Origin: Haliscomenobacter sp.
GTDB lineage: Bacteria > Bacteroidota > Bacteroidia > Chitinophagales > Saprospiraceae
Length of the DNA stretch: 64,000 nt
Assembly: GCA_016713275.1 (NCBI GenBank)
Contig: JADJPL010000006.1
Location: 124,001 to 188,000 of the forward strand
Direction: 5' to 3'
Under the pieces are notes generated by a model. It saw nothing but the letters and a program-made list of their open reading frames with translations. It was not told the origin of the DNA and ran no database searches. Below, piece after piece: positions 20,922 to 34,664 of this stretch (the stretch's first letter is position 1; each line of letters starts with the position of its first letter). Both the position numbers and the translations under genes were made by a program.

Positions 20922-23900
20922 TTATTTTACCTCTGCATTGATCAGGGTAAAGAACAGGGCAGCATCCGCTCTGGCATAGACGATCACCGATCCGGAACTG
21001 CCCGGGCGCAGGATGCCGGGAGGGCCGGATTTTTCAGCAAAAAAGAGCTCGAGTTCCGTCTTTTGTTCATCCAATCCCTGGATGGTCCACGCGATGGGCG
21101 CTCCGCCTAAACTGGAGAGGATGACGCTTGGATTCAGAAGATCCAGGTTACCCCCATTGGAAAAGTCGACCTGAAGCGCGACGATTTGCCGCGGCCGGGT
21201 ATTAGCCGGGGCAGTAAAGTTGGTCAGTAGCAGCGGAGATCCGCCGGATTCGATCTGGAAGGCGTTGTTCAGGGTTGTCGTAGCGCCTCCGGATTTGCGG
21301 GCGGTGAGGTGGTAAAATCCCGGAGGGTGGCTGCGAAGGTCAAACGTAGCAAATGCGCGGGTTCGATCGACATACCACACAGCGGTAGCCGTAATGGGAT
21401 TGCTGTTCGAACCTTCCAACCGGAAGGTCATACCCGGCTCGAATTTTGACCCATCGATCCGGAGCGTGATCTGCCCGCCATTTCCTCCTTTTGCCGCCTG
21501 TACTTTCCGGATCTGGAAAACGAGGATTTCTGCAAGCAGCCGGATGTTTTGCTGCGACCCGCTTCGGGTATTCCCACGGATCAGGAGGTAATAGGTCCCT
21601 GTAGTCAATTCGGGCACGATGATCTCCTGACGTCCCGATACGGCTTCTCCGTGTGCCAGGTCAAACAGCACCAGAGAAGGAAGGTCTCCAAAGCGGAGAT
21701 ACATCTCATTGGCGCCGTTCAGGGTATCCCCGTTAAGGGTCAGCAACATGGTTTCTCCGTGCAGGGAAGGAGGGATTTCGATCCGGTAGTACAGATCTGT
21801 TGCATTGGGCATTGCCGTCTGGACCGTTTCTCCAATGGGAAGGAGCTGGACGCTCGTATGAATCCGGTTTTCGGAAGCAGCCAGGTTGTTCGATTCGTCG
21901 CTTTCCAGGATGTTGTTCAGGATGTCTGTTCGGAGAAGGACGTAGAAATCGCCGGCCGCAACCTTGGCTAACGGCGCTGTAAGCTGATGCTCCAGTGTGG
22001 CGCCGGGCCCGAGATTGATCTGAGCGTTTCGGATTCCCAGGAGGGCATCCCCGACGTCCCAGACAGGATCGGCAGACAGATACACTGCTTCGCGCATTTG
22101 CCCCGAAGCTGGGTTAAGTCCTGTATTGTGCAGCGTCCACGCCACCGCGATGGGAGCGCCAACAAGGGCAGTATCCGGCATCCGAACGTTGAGAACCCCA
22201 GGTCGGAAGGCGGCTGGGCGATGGAAATGGCGGAGGAAGCCAGGTTATTGGCTTCTCCAAGGTGTTCGTAAACGGCGTTGTTTACGTCGGTAGATGCCAG
22301 TAGAATAAAGTTGCCGTTCAGATGAACCGGAAGGAACAAATCGATCGTGTCGGTATAGGCGCTTCCGGCAGGCAGCGCGCCGGCGTGGGCTTTTGTGCCA
22401 AGGATAAGATCAGAGGCATTGAGTTCAAAATCATTCGACAGGAAGAAGCGGTCGGACCAGGCGGCGACTGGGGTGTTGCCCTGCCCCTGGTTGCGAACGG
22501 TCCAGATGGCGCGCACGGTTTGCCCGGCGATGCCGGGCGAAGCGGCATTTATCGCGGTAATCTGCAAGTCGGTGGGTGGCGTCAGCGCAATTTGAATGGG
22601 TTGGACGTTTCCGGAAGGATTGCGAAGTACCCGGTGGTTATTGCCCCGGTTGGAGTCATTGTTCAAACCGCTGTAATCAGCTACGGTCAGCAAGTAGTAA
22701 GTCCCGGACAGGGATGGTGGAAGCAGGATGATTCGTTGAGCAGCGTAGGTTTGTCCGGCGCCCAGAGGCCCGTATTTCAGGAGGGTGTCCAGCAACAGAT
22801 CCGTATCGGGGTGGTAAACCGTATCGGAGGAGAGGTAAATAGCATCTACCCAGGCGGGAGAGGTGGTTTCCGTGCCCGCCTGGTTCCTGACCTGCCATTG
22901 TACGGTAATCTGGCTCCCAGAATTGGCCTGGAGTGGAGCAGAAACCTGTACCATTGCCAGGTCTACCGGCGGCTGAGCCTGGATTTCGATCAGGGGGCCA
23001 GCCAGGTGATTGTTCCCTTCTCCATTGTATTCAAAGAGTTGGTTCGCCGCATCGGTAAGAATGTGCAGGTAGTAGCTTCCCGTTTTTAGGGTAGCAGGGA
23101 GGCTGATCTGCGAGGCAACAGAATATACGGAATCCTTGCCCAGCGGCTTATCCTGGATGAATTCCCTTACCAGCAGGGCAGAGGCGGGATTCCACAACGC
23201 GGAGGCACTCAGGTAGATGCGGTCTCTCCAGCTTTCGTTCGAAGCGGCTCGGGAGCCGATATTTTTCACCTGGTATTCCATCCCGATCAGTTGACCTGCA
23301 GTGGCAGTTGCGGGGTAACTCATTGCCAGCACGTCGAGGTCGACCCATGGAGATAGTTTGACGGTAACCGGCCCGGCGCCTGTCATGCGGTTGTTGGACG
23401 TTCGGCCGTTTTCGAACACCTGGCCGTTGGGGTCTGCCCAAACGAACAGATAATAAGTACCCTGGATACCATTGGGCAGACGCAACTGTAGCTTTTTACT
23501 CAGGCCGGCGCCCGATTCGAGTTCCACTTGCTGGGAATCCCGGCCAATTTGCACAGCAGTTCCCGGGTTAAACGCGCTTTGCGCAGAGAGCCAGACCGTT
23601 TGGGTAAGGTAACCGGCGGGCAGTTTTCCTTCGCCGGTATTCTTAAGCGTCCAGCTTACGGTCAGCGTATCCCCGGAATTTCCCTGCGAAGGATACTGGA
23701 CCAGCGAAACGGAAAGATCGGCCGCCAGCAGGTTGATGGAGGCCTGAACGCCGCGTGTTGTTCCGTCCAGGTTGTATTCGTATACCTGTTGATCCGCATC
23801 CGTATGGATGTAAACATAATAGGGACCGGCCAGTTGCCCGGGAACTTTGACATTAAGAGAAACAGGGTAGCTGCCTCCGGGAGTTAAGGCCTGGTAGCGG

Positions 23901-26900
23901 ACCTGGGCGCCCAGGACAATAGTTTCAGAAAGAACCAGGTTCGTGGGGTTGGGACTCAGGTAGACGACATCTTTCCAGGGGGACTTGGCATCGGACCCTC
24001 CCTGGTTCCCCACCGTCCATTTGACCGTAAATGAGGCTCCGTTGGTTACGGAAGCCGGGATTTCCAAACTGCTCACGATCAGGTCGGAAGGCGGCGTAAG
24101 GATCACGTTAATTGCTGTGCTGACACCAGCGTTGTTGTTTTCAGCGGCATGTTCGTATTCCTGCTTGAAGAAGTCGGTCAGCACATGCACGTAATGAACG
24201 CCCGAAATCCCTTCCGGTAAAGGAGCCGTGAGCATTTGCGCATAGCTGCTGTCGGGTTGCAACGCTTTGGAAAATGTCGTTTTTCCCAGGAGCGTAGCAT
24301 TGGAAGGATCCAGAACCGCGCTGTTAGAAAAATAGACGTAATCGGTCCATCCTGCAGACCGGGTATTGCCGGTCCCTTTATTGGTAATTTTCCAGGAAAT
24401 GGCAATGGATGCGCCGGAGAAGGCATTATTCGGTACAACGACGCCGGTAACCTGGAGGTCGGGCGGAGGGGTAAGGGCAATATTGACCGGAGCCAGCGAA
24501 AGACCGGCGTTGTTGGTCTCATCGCTCTCCTGAACCCGCGTATAAGCATCCGTCCGGGCGAATAGGTAATATTCCCCGGAAATGCCTTCCGGCAGTCTTA
24601 CGGTAGCGGAATGGGCATAACTTTGTCCGGGACCCAGCGCGCTTAAACTGGGCACACTGGCCAAAAGCGGATCAACTTCGCTGGTGAAGAAAGGATCGGC
24701 CGACAGGTAGATGGCATCAAACCAGGTTGCACTTCCCGTACCGCCTTTTCCGGTATTGTGTACTTCCCAGGTCAGATCGATCGGTTGCCCGGAGAAAGCA
24801 GAGGCGGGGATTTGTACTTTGCGTACGGAAAGATCGGGCAAATCGATCAGGGTAAACGATTGAACCGGCCCATCGGTGGCGCAGTAGGGATTTTTTGCCG
24901 AAACCTGCCATTGGTAGACGGCTCCAAAGGTCCAGCGACGGGCTCCGGTACAGAAAGCTGATGTCTTCCAGACCGGAAGCGGTTGGTTGGGCCGGACGGT
25001 TGGTTCCGGATTTCCATAGGTAGAAATCGTATTGGGTAGCACCTGTCGACGGCGACCAGGAGAAGGCGATAGGCAGATTCATGCCCGAAGCACTGTTTGC
25101 CGGAAGCATATTGCCAACCGCTGCCGGGAAGACGAGGTTTTGTACTTCAACGGACAAGGTATCGTTCCCGGGGTGGGTATCCTCGGGTAAAAGGGTATAG
25201 ACGTCAAAGAAATAGTTGCCTGGTGCACTGAGGTTGGCGGTGGCGGTAAAGGTAAATTCGGCGTTTGCTCCCGGCCGGATGCTCAGGCTGCCAACATTTT
25301 GGACGACAGCAGGCCCTTTGTTAATGCGGTAAGCTACGTTGAAATTGCCCAATGCCAACCCGCTGTAGTTCTGAATCCGGATCTTCACGGGCATAGCAGC
25401 ACCGGCGGCACAGGAAGAAACCGGCGACAGCAGGGCGGTTACGCCGGCATCGTCCAGAATGTAGCTGAATTCATCGGCGCCAATATCCGGATAACCGGCA
25501 TTGCGCGCTTCTCCGTCAATATCGTCGTGTACGGCAGCCAGAGGAGTAGCTGCGCTGTCCAGAGCAGGTTGAAAACAGTGCAGGTCGGTATCGGAAACGA
25601 ACAGCGGATCTGCGGAGACGGACTGGTTGTCTTTTCCTGTGAGCGATTTCCAGGCGGGTAAATTTACTGCGGTGTTGTAATTCCAGAACCCGAATTTATT
25701 TCCGGTAATGTAGTAATTGTTGAAATTCATATTGTCTACGCCGTACGGATAGGGGACATAGATGGCGTATCCGCCTCCGGCATTGGAGAAGCTGTTATTG
25801 ACCAGGTTCACATGGTCGGAAGAGGAAACCTGGATGCACTGACTGTTGGGATCGCTGTTGGTCAGGTGTATACTGTTGTAGTAAATATCCAGGTATTCGT
25901 TGTAATTGGCATAGAGCCCTGTGGCAGATTTGGCCCCGGCCACATGTACGAAGTTGTTGGCCAGGAGCATGCGGTTGGATGTGTTTCCTCTGCAATCATA
26001 CAACCAGATACCGCTGCCGGAGGCTGCGTTGATCTGATTTTTCTCTATGCGCATCCCTCCTCCGCTGTTTTGGACGAAAATACCGTAGAAATTCCCGGCG
26101 CTTTGAGATGCAATCTTATTTCCCCGCATGATGGGACCCTGCTGGTAACGCAGGTAAATACCTCCATTTCGTTGGTTGACGAACTCGTTGCCATCAATAA
26201 CTTGGCCCGGTTCGGCTGCTCCTGGCGCCAGGTACAGCCCATAGCCTCCGTTCTCAAACCGGTTTCCCGCCCAGGTAACGAAGCCTCCCGGAGAGGAAGA
26301 GGCAGCGTTAACCAGCGGCGAGGCGGCGGCGCCTTCCGACCGAAAGCTATTGCCGAGAAACTGCAGGTTGAAAGCCCCTTTGCGCAGGTCGATCAGCGTG
26401 CCATAGACCGGGCTGTTGGTACGAAATTGGATATCCCGGAAGGTTATGAATTGAGCGCCGTCCAAAAGCAACAGATAGTTGGACGTTTGCTTTTGCTGGT
26501 CGAAACGCCACGTAACCGAGGCGGAGGACTCCGGACGGAATACCACCGGTTTTTCCTGCGCAGCCCCCCGGATACGGTTCAAAACCACCTGTTCATTGTA
26601 AATGCCCGGGCGGACATCAAAGGTCACGGCGCCGAGGATGCCGCCCTCGTTGAGGCTCCTTGCCGCTTCGGAGAACGAAGGGAAATCCGGGGATGCGCCC
26701 CCGATCGTATATGTGCCTGCCAGCGCCGGGAAAAGCCCGGTAACTGCAGCTGAGTCGTTAGAAGCCTGTAGATCGGCCTGGCCGTTGGGCAATTCGGTAT
26801 AGGCCAGGATCTCGTGGCCTATACCTGCTTTGAAGGTAAACAGCCCGGCGGTGAGGGTGTCGGATTGTCCGGAGGCCAGGATGCCGTTCCATGCAATGGC

Positions 26901-29900
26901 CGGCTGCCGGATATTGTCGATTTGCCATTGGATCGTACCTGTTCTCAGGGTATCAGCGCCGTGATTTTTGATGGCGAGCCGGATCTCCGTTCTCCCGCGC
27001 CAAAGGGCGTCTGGCGGTTTGGGGAAAGGATTTCTGCCACGCCTGCGTCGTTTTTGACGATGGGGAAGAACTCATCAGCCCCGATATCAGGGCGTTGCGG
27101 GTCGCGGGTTTGCCCATCGATGTCCATCTTCACTTCCGGAACAGGGGTTGCAGCCCCGTTAAGGGCGCTAGAAACCATGTGGAGGTCGCCCGGCGAGGCA
27201 AATGGAGGCAGGATACTGAAGGAATTGAGGTCGTACCCCGCTTCAGAGCGCCACCCTTCGAGGTTTTCATAGGTTTTCGCCTCCGTTTTGACCAACTGGG
27301 CGCCCGAAGTAAACAGGTTGTTAAAGTTGGACACATTGATCCCGCCAGTTTGCCAGTCCATGGCCAGTCCGCCTCCGCTATTAGCGAAGAGGTTATTGAG
27401 CAGCCGGATCGAACTACCCTGGTAGCTTCCGAAAGCGATGGCATCGGAACGGGTGCTGGTTTGATGAACCGAATTGAAGTAGGTTTTGATCAGGCTGCAA
27501 TAATAAAGGTAAAGCCCCCTGCTGTAGTTACTCCCGGCGCCAACCTGGATGAAATTGTTGGCAATCAACCCATCGGCGCCCTGGAGGCCCTGGGAGTTTT
27601 CTATCAGGATGCCGTTTCCCGCTTTTATTCCGGTGAGGGTATTGCCCCGTATCCGGAAACTGCCTTTGCTATACCGCATATAAAGCCCCCGGAAGGAGGA
27701 ATACGAGGAGGAGGTTCGGAGCACGTTGGCACTGACCTCTGGCGCTTCCTGGTAGGAAAGATAAACTCCGGTGTAATATGGATCCACCAGCAAATTTCCG
27801 ATGAGTTGGACGCCGTAATCGGGATTGGCATCGTTTTGCCCTTGCAGGAGAAAGCTGTAGCTGCCGTTGACGAGCGTGTTTCCGGAAAAGACGTTATTGC
27901 TGTCCACTTCTGCTCCAGAATACACTACAGCTACCCGGTCATCGGTGCTCGCCGCCGTTTTCGTTTTCAGGGTACAATACTCCAGGCGGTTATTGCCGGC
28001 GTTCCCCCGGATATCCAGCACTCTGCCATAGGTAGCGTCCCTGGCTTCCAGGGTCATATTCCGGAAGCGCAGCCAATGCGCCCCGTTCCATTGCAGGACA
28101 AAGTTGGTCTGGTTGGTGGCTGTGAATTGCAGGGTGACGCGGGCGCTGTCTTCTTCTTCGGATTCAAAGGTTACGGTTTTTTCTGCGTTCGTTCCCAGAA
28201 TAAAGGGAAGAACTAGCTGTTCGGTGTACACGCCGCTGCGGACTTTGAAGGCGACGGCATCTACTACTCCGCCTTTGGAAAGCGCGCCAACTGCTTTGGA
28301 GAATGTAGGAAAATCCGGAGCTGTTCCTCCAATAGTATAGATTCCCCCCAAAGCGGCGTAAAGGTTGCCGACTCTGGCGGTGTCGTTGAGGGGGTCTTCG
28401 TCGGACTGCCCATTGGGTAAATGGGTATACACCGCGAGCGAATAGCTGCTGTCGACGCGGAAGGGGAACACCCCAACAGACAGGTTATCGAGCGCCTGGC
28501 CTGATTTGAGCGCTCCAGTCCAGGTCAAAGGCGTTTGCGCGATTCCGTTGACAAGCCACCGGATCTCCACGGTACGCAGGGTATCCAATCCGTTGTTGAA
28601 CAGGGTAACCTGGATTGGTTGCGCCGTGGCCGCAAAAGGCGTTTTTGGAGCAGAGATCAAAGCCACGGAAGCATCATTAGCTGAGGTGTAGAATTCATCG
28701 GCCCCCATATCCGGCTTAACTGGATCTCGTTTCTCCCCGTCGATATCGGTCTGCACCCTGGCAAAAGGAATGGCCGATTTGTCCAGCGCCACATCGGTAA
28801 GGTGCAGGTCTGAATCGGAAAGAAACCGAGGTTTTACCGATATGGAGTTGGAGTCCAATAGTGTTCGGGTGCGCCAGGCAGCAAGATTGGTCACATTTCC
28901 TCCCCAATAACCCACATTGGTCCCGGCAGAATACAGGTCGTTATAATTAGACCTAAGGATGCCGGAAGTATAGTAATTGTAATAGGCATACCCCGTTCCG
29001 CTATGGATGAACAGGTTGTTCAGAACCCGGTTTTCGCTTCCGTAATAATTATAAAAGGCCTTGCTTTCTGCATGCGTGGTCGTATTGTGTACGCTGTTGA
29101 ATACTACGTCAACCTGGGTGCAAGACCCCAGCCCAAGGCCGTGGTAGTTTTGGGTTCCCCAGGTATGAATGAAATTATTGTCGACGGTTACAGGCTTATC
29201 TTCGGTCGCGTAGATGCTCACCAGGTAAATGCCGGTTGCGTCCTTTAGTCCAGTAAGCCGGTTTCCTGAAATCCGGCTTTCTCCTTTTCCGTCTGTCCAG
29301 TAGATCCCGGTATATCCCGGGGCATTTACGGAAGCCGTAAACCGATTGGAAAACATCGTCAGATTACTTATCCTGGACAGGTAGACGGCCCGGTAATATT
29401 GATTGATAAACTGGTTGCTGTCGGCCGCCAGGCCGTTGGCGTAATTTCCACTGTTGTACGGCCCGTAAATATACATGCCAAAGGCCCCCCCCTGAAACCG
29501 GTTGGATGCAAACCTGTTGGCGTCGCCAATGCTGTTGTAGCTGTAAACTAATGCATTGACATCGGAATAGGAATTGTTGGAGGGCCCTTCCAAAACATTG
29601 CACTCAAAAACGATGTGGTGGGCGCCGTCGGCCAGCACCACGGCACGGGTGTACAGGGTCCCTCCAGGCCGGAACGTCATTTTTCGAAATTCCGTATAGG
29701 AGGTTCCGGAAAGTTGCATCAGGTAGTTGGCGTTGTAATCGGTACTGGTAAACGTCAGCACGACGGCACTGCTGTCTCCGCTCTCCGACTGGAACACCGT
29801 AATTTTTTCCGGTCCGCTTCCCGGAATGGTTTTCAGGTGCAATTTTTCGGTATAGGTCCCATTTCGAACCATAAAGAAGACCGGCGCATGGACGCCGCCC

Positions 29901-32900
29901 CTGGTAAGTTGGGTGATCGCTGCCGAGAATGTAGTAAAATGAGGCGCCGTACCGCCAATGGTATAGGTTCCTCCTAATCCGGCATAAAGGCTGTCAAGCG
30001 CAAGCGTATCGTTGGAAGGGACCGGATCTGCAAACCCATTAGGAGGAGAAGTCCAGGCCAGAATGCGGTAGGATTGCCCCAGCATAAACGATACGTTGCC
30101 CAGCGTAATCCGCGCGGTGTCATTGGAAAGGAGCAGGCCGGTCCAATCCCTCGGAGGTTGAGCGATGCCATTCACCTTCCATTCGATTCTCAGGTTTTGC
30201 AATGGATTGGCGCCGTAATTTTTGATGAGGGCCACCAAAGGTTGTTCTCCTACGGGGAAAGGGAAAACGAGTGTTTCCAGCATTTCCAGACCAGCATCAA
30301 TGGCGGATGGGGTAAATTCGTCGGCTCCGATATCCGGTTTTTGAGGATCTCTGGGCTGCCCTTCCATGTCGGTGGAAATGCCTGCCGGCGCGCCGGCCTT
30401 GTTGAGGCCGATTTGCGTAACGGCAAAGGTCGTGTCGGTGGTAAACCGGGGATCCACCGAAAGGGAGTGCGCATCGAGGCCTGAGGCCGCCTGCCAGTCT
30501 GCCAGATTGGCAATTTTTATGGTCTGGAACGCCAGGTAATCGCCCGTGGCGTACAAGTCGTTGTAATCGGATTCGGCAAAGATGCCGGCGCTCCCGATTT
30601 CAAACGCGTATCCTCCGCCGGAGTTGACGAAGATGTTGTTGATCAACCGGTTGTCCCTGCCGCTGTAGGCATAAAAAGCTTTGGATGCATTGTGTACATT
30701 TAGGTTACGGGCGGTGTTGTGCAGCAGATAGGTAAAATAGTTGTACCGGAAATCGATTCCTCTGAACTCTTCCGTTCCTTCTGCCTGGACGAAGTTATTA
30801 TAGACCAAAATTGGATTTTGGGCCGTTCCGGTAAAGGACTCCATGGAAATGCCTTCACCGCGCCGGAATCTGGCCAGGCGGTTCGAGTGGATTTGGCCGG
30901 GGCCTTTCCAGTAGAACAGGTTGATTCCTATTGTGTTGTAGTAGGCCGACTGGGTTTGGATGTTGTTTTTTTCTACCCGGCAATCCTCCATGTACCTCAG
31001 GAAGACGGCGGAAACATAGCTATTGAGGAAGGTATTGCTTTCCAGAACAACTTTTTTGGAATACCGGTCGTACAAGCCGCCCCCATATATACCGTAGCTT
31101 CCGTTCTCGAAAACGTTGTTTTTAAGGGTAAATTCCTCTATGAAAAGGTTGTCCCCATACAGGATGGCTTTGTCTGTTCCGCTGGAGGTAGTGCTTTCCC
31201 CGACGAGCCGCAGGTTTTCCAGCCGAATGTTTTGCAGGGCGCCTTTAAGGGAAAAAATGCGGGTGTAATACCCTGTTCCGTTTCGAAAGCCCAGCTTGCG
31301 GAATGCGACCCATTTGGCGTTATCCAGTTCCACAACATATAATTTGTCGTAGGTGGCGTTGTTGAAGGTGATCGTCACGCTGGCACTGTCTCCCGATTCG
31401 CTTTGGAATGTCACGCCGGCATTGGGGCCTGCGCCGGGAATCTCGTGCAGGGAGAACTGCTCGGTATAGGTCCCGCTCCGGATATTCAGGGTCACCGGCG
31501 CAAATACCCCGCCGATGTTCAGAACAGCAACCGCATCGGAAATGCGTTGGAAGGAAGGGTTGCTACCACCAATGGTGAAGACGCCACCCAGACCGGCATA
31601 GACGTTCACCTTCGTAGCCGTGTCGTTGACTGCGACGGGGTCGGCCATACCGTTGGGCATGTTGCCCCAGGCTTTCAAGGTATAGGGTTTGCCCAGGGCA
31701 AAGGAAGCGTTTCCCAGCTTGATGTGCAGGGTGTCTTTGGAGTTTAGGGTTCCCGTCCAGTTGCGGGGCGTCTGCAGGGTATCGTTTACCATCCATTGCA
31801 GGGTGATGCGGGTGATGGGGTTCACCCCGAAGTTTTTGAGTACGGCCCATACCTCCTGGCTTCCCGGGGCGAAAGGGAATGCGCCGGGGGCTACGGCGAT
31901 TAGCCCAGCATCCAGTGAAGGAGGATTAAATTCATCGGCTCCGATATCGGGTTGGGAGGTGTTGCGCGGATCGCCTTCGATGTCGGTAGCGACCCGGGTG
32001 TCGGGTAATGCGGCGCCGTTAAGCGTGATTTGCACCACATGGAAGCTGGTATCTGCTACAAACAGGGGGTCCTGGGAGATAGAGAAGGAATCCAGCATCG
32101 TTTGTTGCTGCCAATCGGAAAGGGTGGCGCTGGAAGCATTCCAACTTGCAAGGGCGGACCCTATGGCATACAGGTCATTGTACCTGGAGCGCACTGTTGT
32201 TCCGGAAGCATTGATTTGCAGGGCAAGCCCTCCGCCTTTATTGGACAGGATGTTGTTCTGAAGCCGTTTGTTGGATCCGTAATACAGGTAAAAAGCGGCG
32301 CTGTTGCCGGAGGTATTGGTCAGGTTGACGGAATTGTAAAGAAAATGCTGGTGGTTCCCGTAGGACGAGTAGATGCCAAATGAGGTAGATTGCCCGCCGA
32401 TGTGAATGAAGTTGTTGGCTACCAGAAAAGGAAGGGTATCCGATGCGTTGACTTCATAAAGGTAAATGCCCTTGCCTTCGTTTAGCCCATAGATGCGGTT
32501 TCCGGAGATTTGCCCTGCTCCGGTAAAGGAGGAAAGGTGAATCCCTTCTTTGCCTGTGTTGATCGAGGTAGTGGACAGGGTATTATTCAGGATCGCTATT
32601 CCTTGGATATAGTTGGCGTAAATCCCGCCGGCCTGGAAATTACTCAGCCGGTTGTTTTCCAGCCGAAAATTTTTGTAGGGCAGATTGTATCCGCCTTCAA
32701 AATAGAACCCGTAGGCGGAATTTTCCAGAAGGTTGTTTTTCCAGGTGTTGTTCTCTTTGAGGACGGGGTCGCCGGCGTAAATCAGTACTTGCCGGTTGCC
32801 GGAGTAATAGGTGATCAGGGGGCCCCTGATTCGGTTGTTTTCGAAGGCGTTGTTGGAGGCTTCTCCCGAGAGGAGCAAAACCCGGCCATAGGTGTTGTCG

Positions 32901-34147
32901 GAGGCTTCCAGGCTAAGGTTTTTCAAGGTTACCCATTGAGCCCCCTGGAGGTGGAGGGTAAAATTGGCCGCGTCGCTGGAGGAGGCGAAGGTCCATATGG
33001 CATTGGCCGCATTGCCGCTTTCAGATTGAAATACAACGGGGTTTTGGGCGCTGCTCCCTGGTATGGAGCCGAGGGTGACCTGTTCCTGATAGGTGCCGTT
33101 GCGAACGTTAAAGGTAGCAGGTCCGCAGACGCCAAAGTTGGCGAGGGCCTGGGCTGCCAGGGAGAAGGAGTTGAAGTCCGGGTTGGCGCCTCCGATGGTA
33201 TAGCTTCCGCTCAGGCCTGGGCCGAGGGTCAGGGTTAGGGTGTCGTTGGCAGGAAACGGGTCGCCGGCGCCATTGGGCAGGGAAGTCCAGATCTTGAACA
33301 GGTACGTAGTTCTGGCCGCGAATGTAAAACTGCCCAGCGTCACATTAACCGTACTGCCTTGCTGGCCGGAGGGCGGTATGGGCGCCGCGTAATTCAGGGG
33401 CGCTTGCGCGGTGCCGTTTATCGACCAATTGACGCGAACGCTGTTCAGGGCGTTCGACCCGAAGTTGGCTATGGTCGTTTTGATCTGGTGCGTTCCTGCG
33501 CAGAAGTTTTTAGGTTCGTCAAACGACCAAATACCGGCATCGTTAGAAAGGGATGCGGCAAACTCCAGCTGAAGCTGGGGCTTTTCATTCGTATTGGTAC
33601 TGGTGGGAAGCCCGCACGTGTTTTCGCTATCCGACCGGATGTACCGCACGCTATTGAGGGCTTGGTAATACCGCACCGTCCCTGAGGAAGAATACCCGGG
33701 AACGCGGTCGAAGCACACGTCGACCAGCAGGTTATCCTGTCCGTTCCACAGAAAGGGCTGGCTGAGTGCGAGCAGGTGGAACCCTCCGGCTGCGGGCGCA
33801 TAGGTAGCGGCGTTAAAGACCGTGGTGAACGGACCTGGGTCGTGGGTGGCAGCGTCGGTAGCAGCCGTGTGCTTCAGTTTTATTGCAAAGTTAGGGAGGT
33901 TATAGCTGGGCGCCGATTCGATATAAAACCCCAGCTTTTGTATCCTCCCCGCTCGGGCGCCGGCTGCGGTTAGCTCTGCCGCGGTGTATACGATTTGAAG
34001 GTGAGAACTGGCGTAATAGATATTGACGGGAGATGCGCCGGTCGTGGAGGTGGAAGCAGTTCCGCTTCCCAATTGGATGGTCGTCTGCCCTTGGGCAAAA
34101 CAAAAGACCAAGACCACAAACCCTGAAAATAGCAATGCGCTTTTCAT
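20922..34147 (-). CDS. Giant secreted protein with five beta-helix modules and eight CARDB domains, three frame breaks
   Basis: About 4,400 residues. The signal peptide is MKSALLFSGFVVLVFCFAQG. After a unique N-terminal domain (to about 310), five modules start with a G-x-YTIGG-x-x-PDF motif near residues 311, 852, 1391, 1932 and 2474. Each contains a right-handed parallel beta-helix, a PDIGADEF closing motif and an LPNG-x-x-DP linker. CARDB domains follow (about 3090-4070; openings such as PPDLQVTGVVVP and PSDLIVSSLEIP, eight counted), then a PPC-like domain (YYRIEIPPSLHGETMLLTL) and a TIG-like domain. It ends TLINAEVK with no T9SS tail that I can see. Frame breaks are near 27000, 24945 and 22200; the last is one G missing from a G run. 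It is exported, and binding or scaffolding is more likely than catalysis because no lyase active site is recognised. Confidence 0.85.
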
Positions 34148-34664
34148 GATTACGGGCTTTACTTGGAAAAAATAGGGGAATGATAGGGATGCGCGGGAGA
34201 ATCTAAGGAATTCGGGGAAACGACGTACTGGCTTGTGAAAGTCCCTCGACGGGGGGAGGAATATTTGTGTAAGCGGATTAAATTTTAAGAAAAAAACCGG
34301 AAAAAGTCAATTTTTTTCTTTGATTAATTGGAAAATTTTATAAATAACAAAATCTATTTCGTATTAAAAATAAACATCACATTCTTATTGCCGGTGCCGC
34401 TTGCAGAAACCGCCCGCCTTTTGCTGGAAGAATCCTACTCCGGAGTCGTTTACCAGAGTCAGCTCGACCCAGACAGCTTCCTGAACGGGATTTTTATCCG
34501 GCCTTTTTATTATCCACACGCAAGCCGAGCGGGAAGAGCAAAAGAAACGGTGCGTAGGTAACCGAATGTTATCCTCGAAATTTGGGTAAAAAAAGGCGCA
34601 GTGTGGGCGGAAAAGAGCCATTTTAAACTCGCGATGATCCCGTCGCAACAAGTCTAATAACGGA
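34148..34664. other. Intergenic region upstream of the giant gene
   Basis: The 517 bases between the giant gene start and the LytTR gene end hold an AT-rich part (about 34260-34380) likely to contain the promoter of the giant gene, although I cannot pick one. They also hold the truncated MITE-like copy. A 77-codon plus-strand frame at 34328-34561 shows no family and no clear start signal, so I do not call it a gene. Confidence 0.4.
34551..34656. mobile_element. Truncated copy of the MITE-like element
   Basis: The right arm at 34588-34656 matches 12242-12309 except for one substitution and one extra A in a homopolymer. It ends in the same terminal repeat, CCCGTCGCAACAAGTCTA. A further TAGGTAACCGA match lies at 34553, separated from the arm by about 22 unrelated bases. 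The left terminal repeat is missing, so this copy has been truncated or rearranged. Confidence 0.6.

Noticed and set aside
34328..34561. A 77-codon plus-strand gene before the truncated MITE copy
   Set aside because: No family motif, no leader signal, and it runs into repeat-element sequence.
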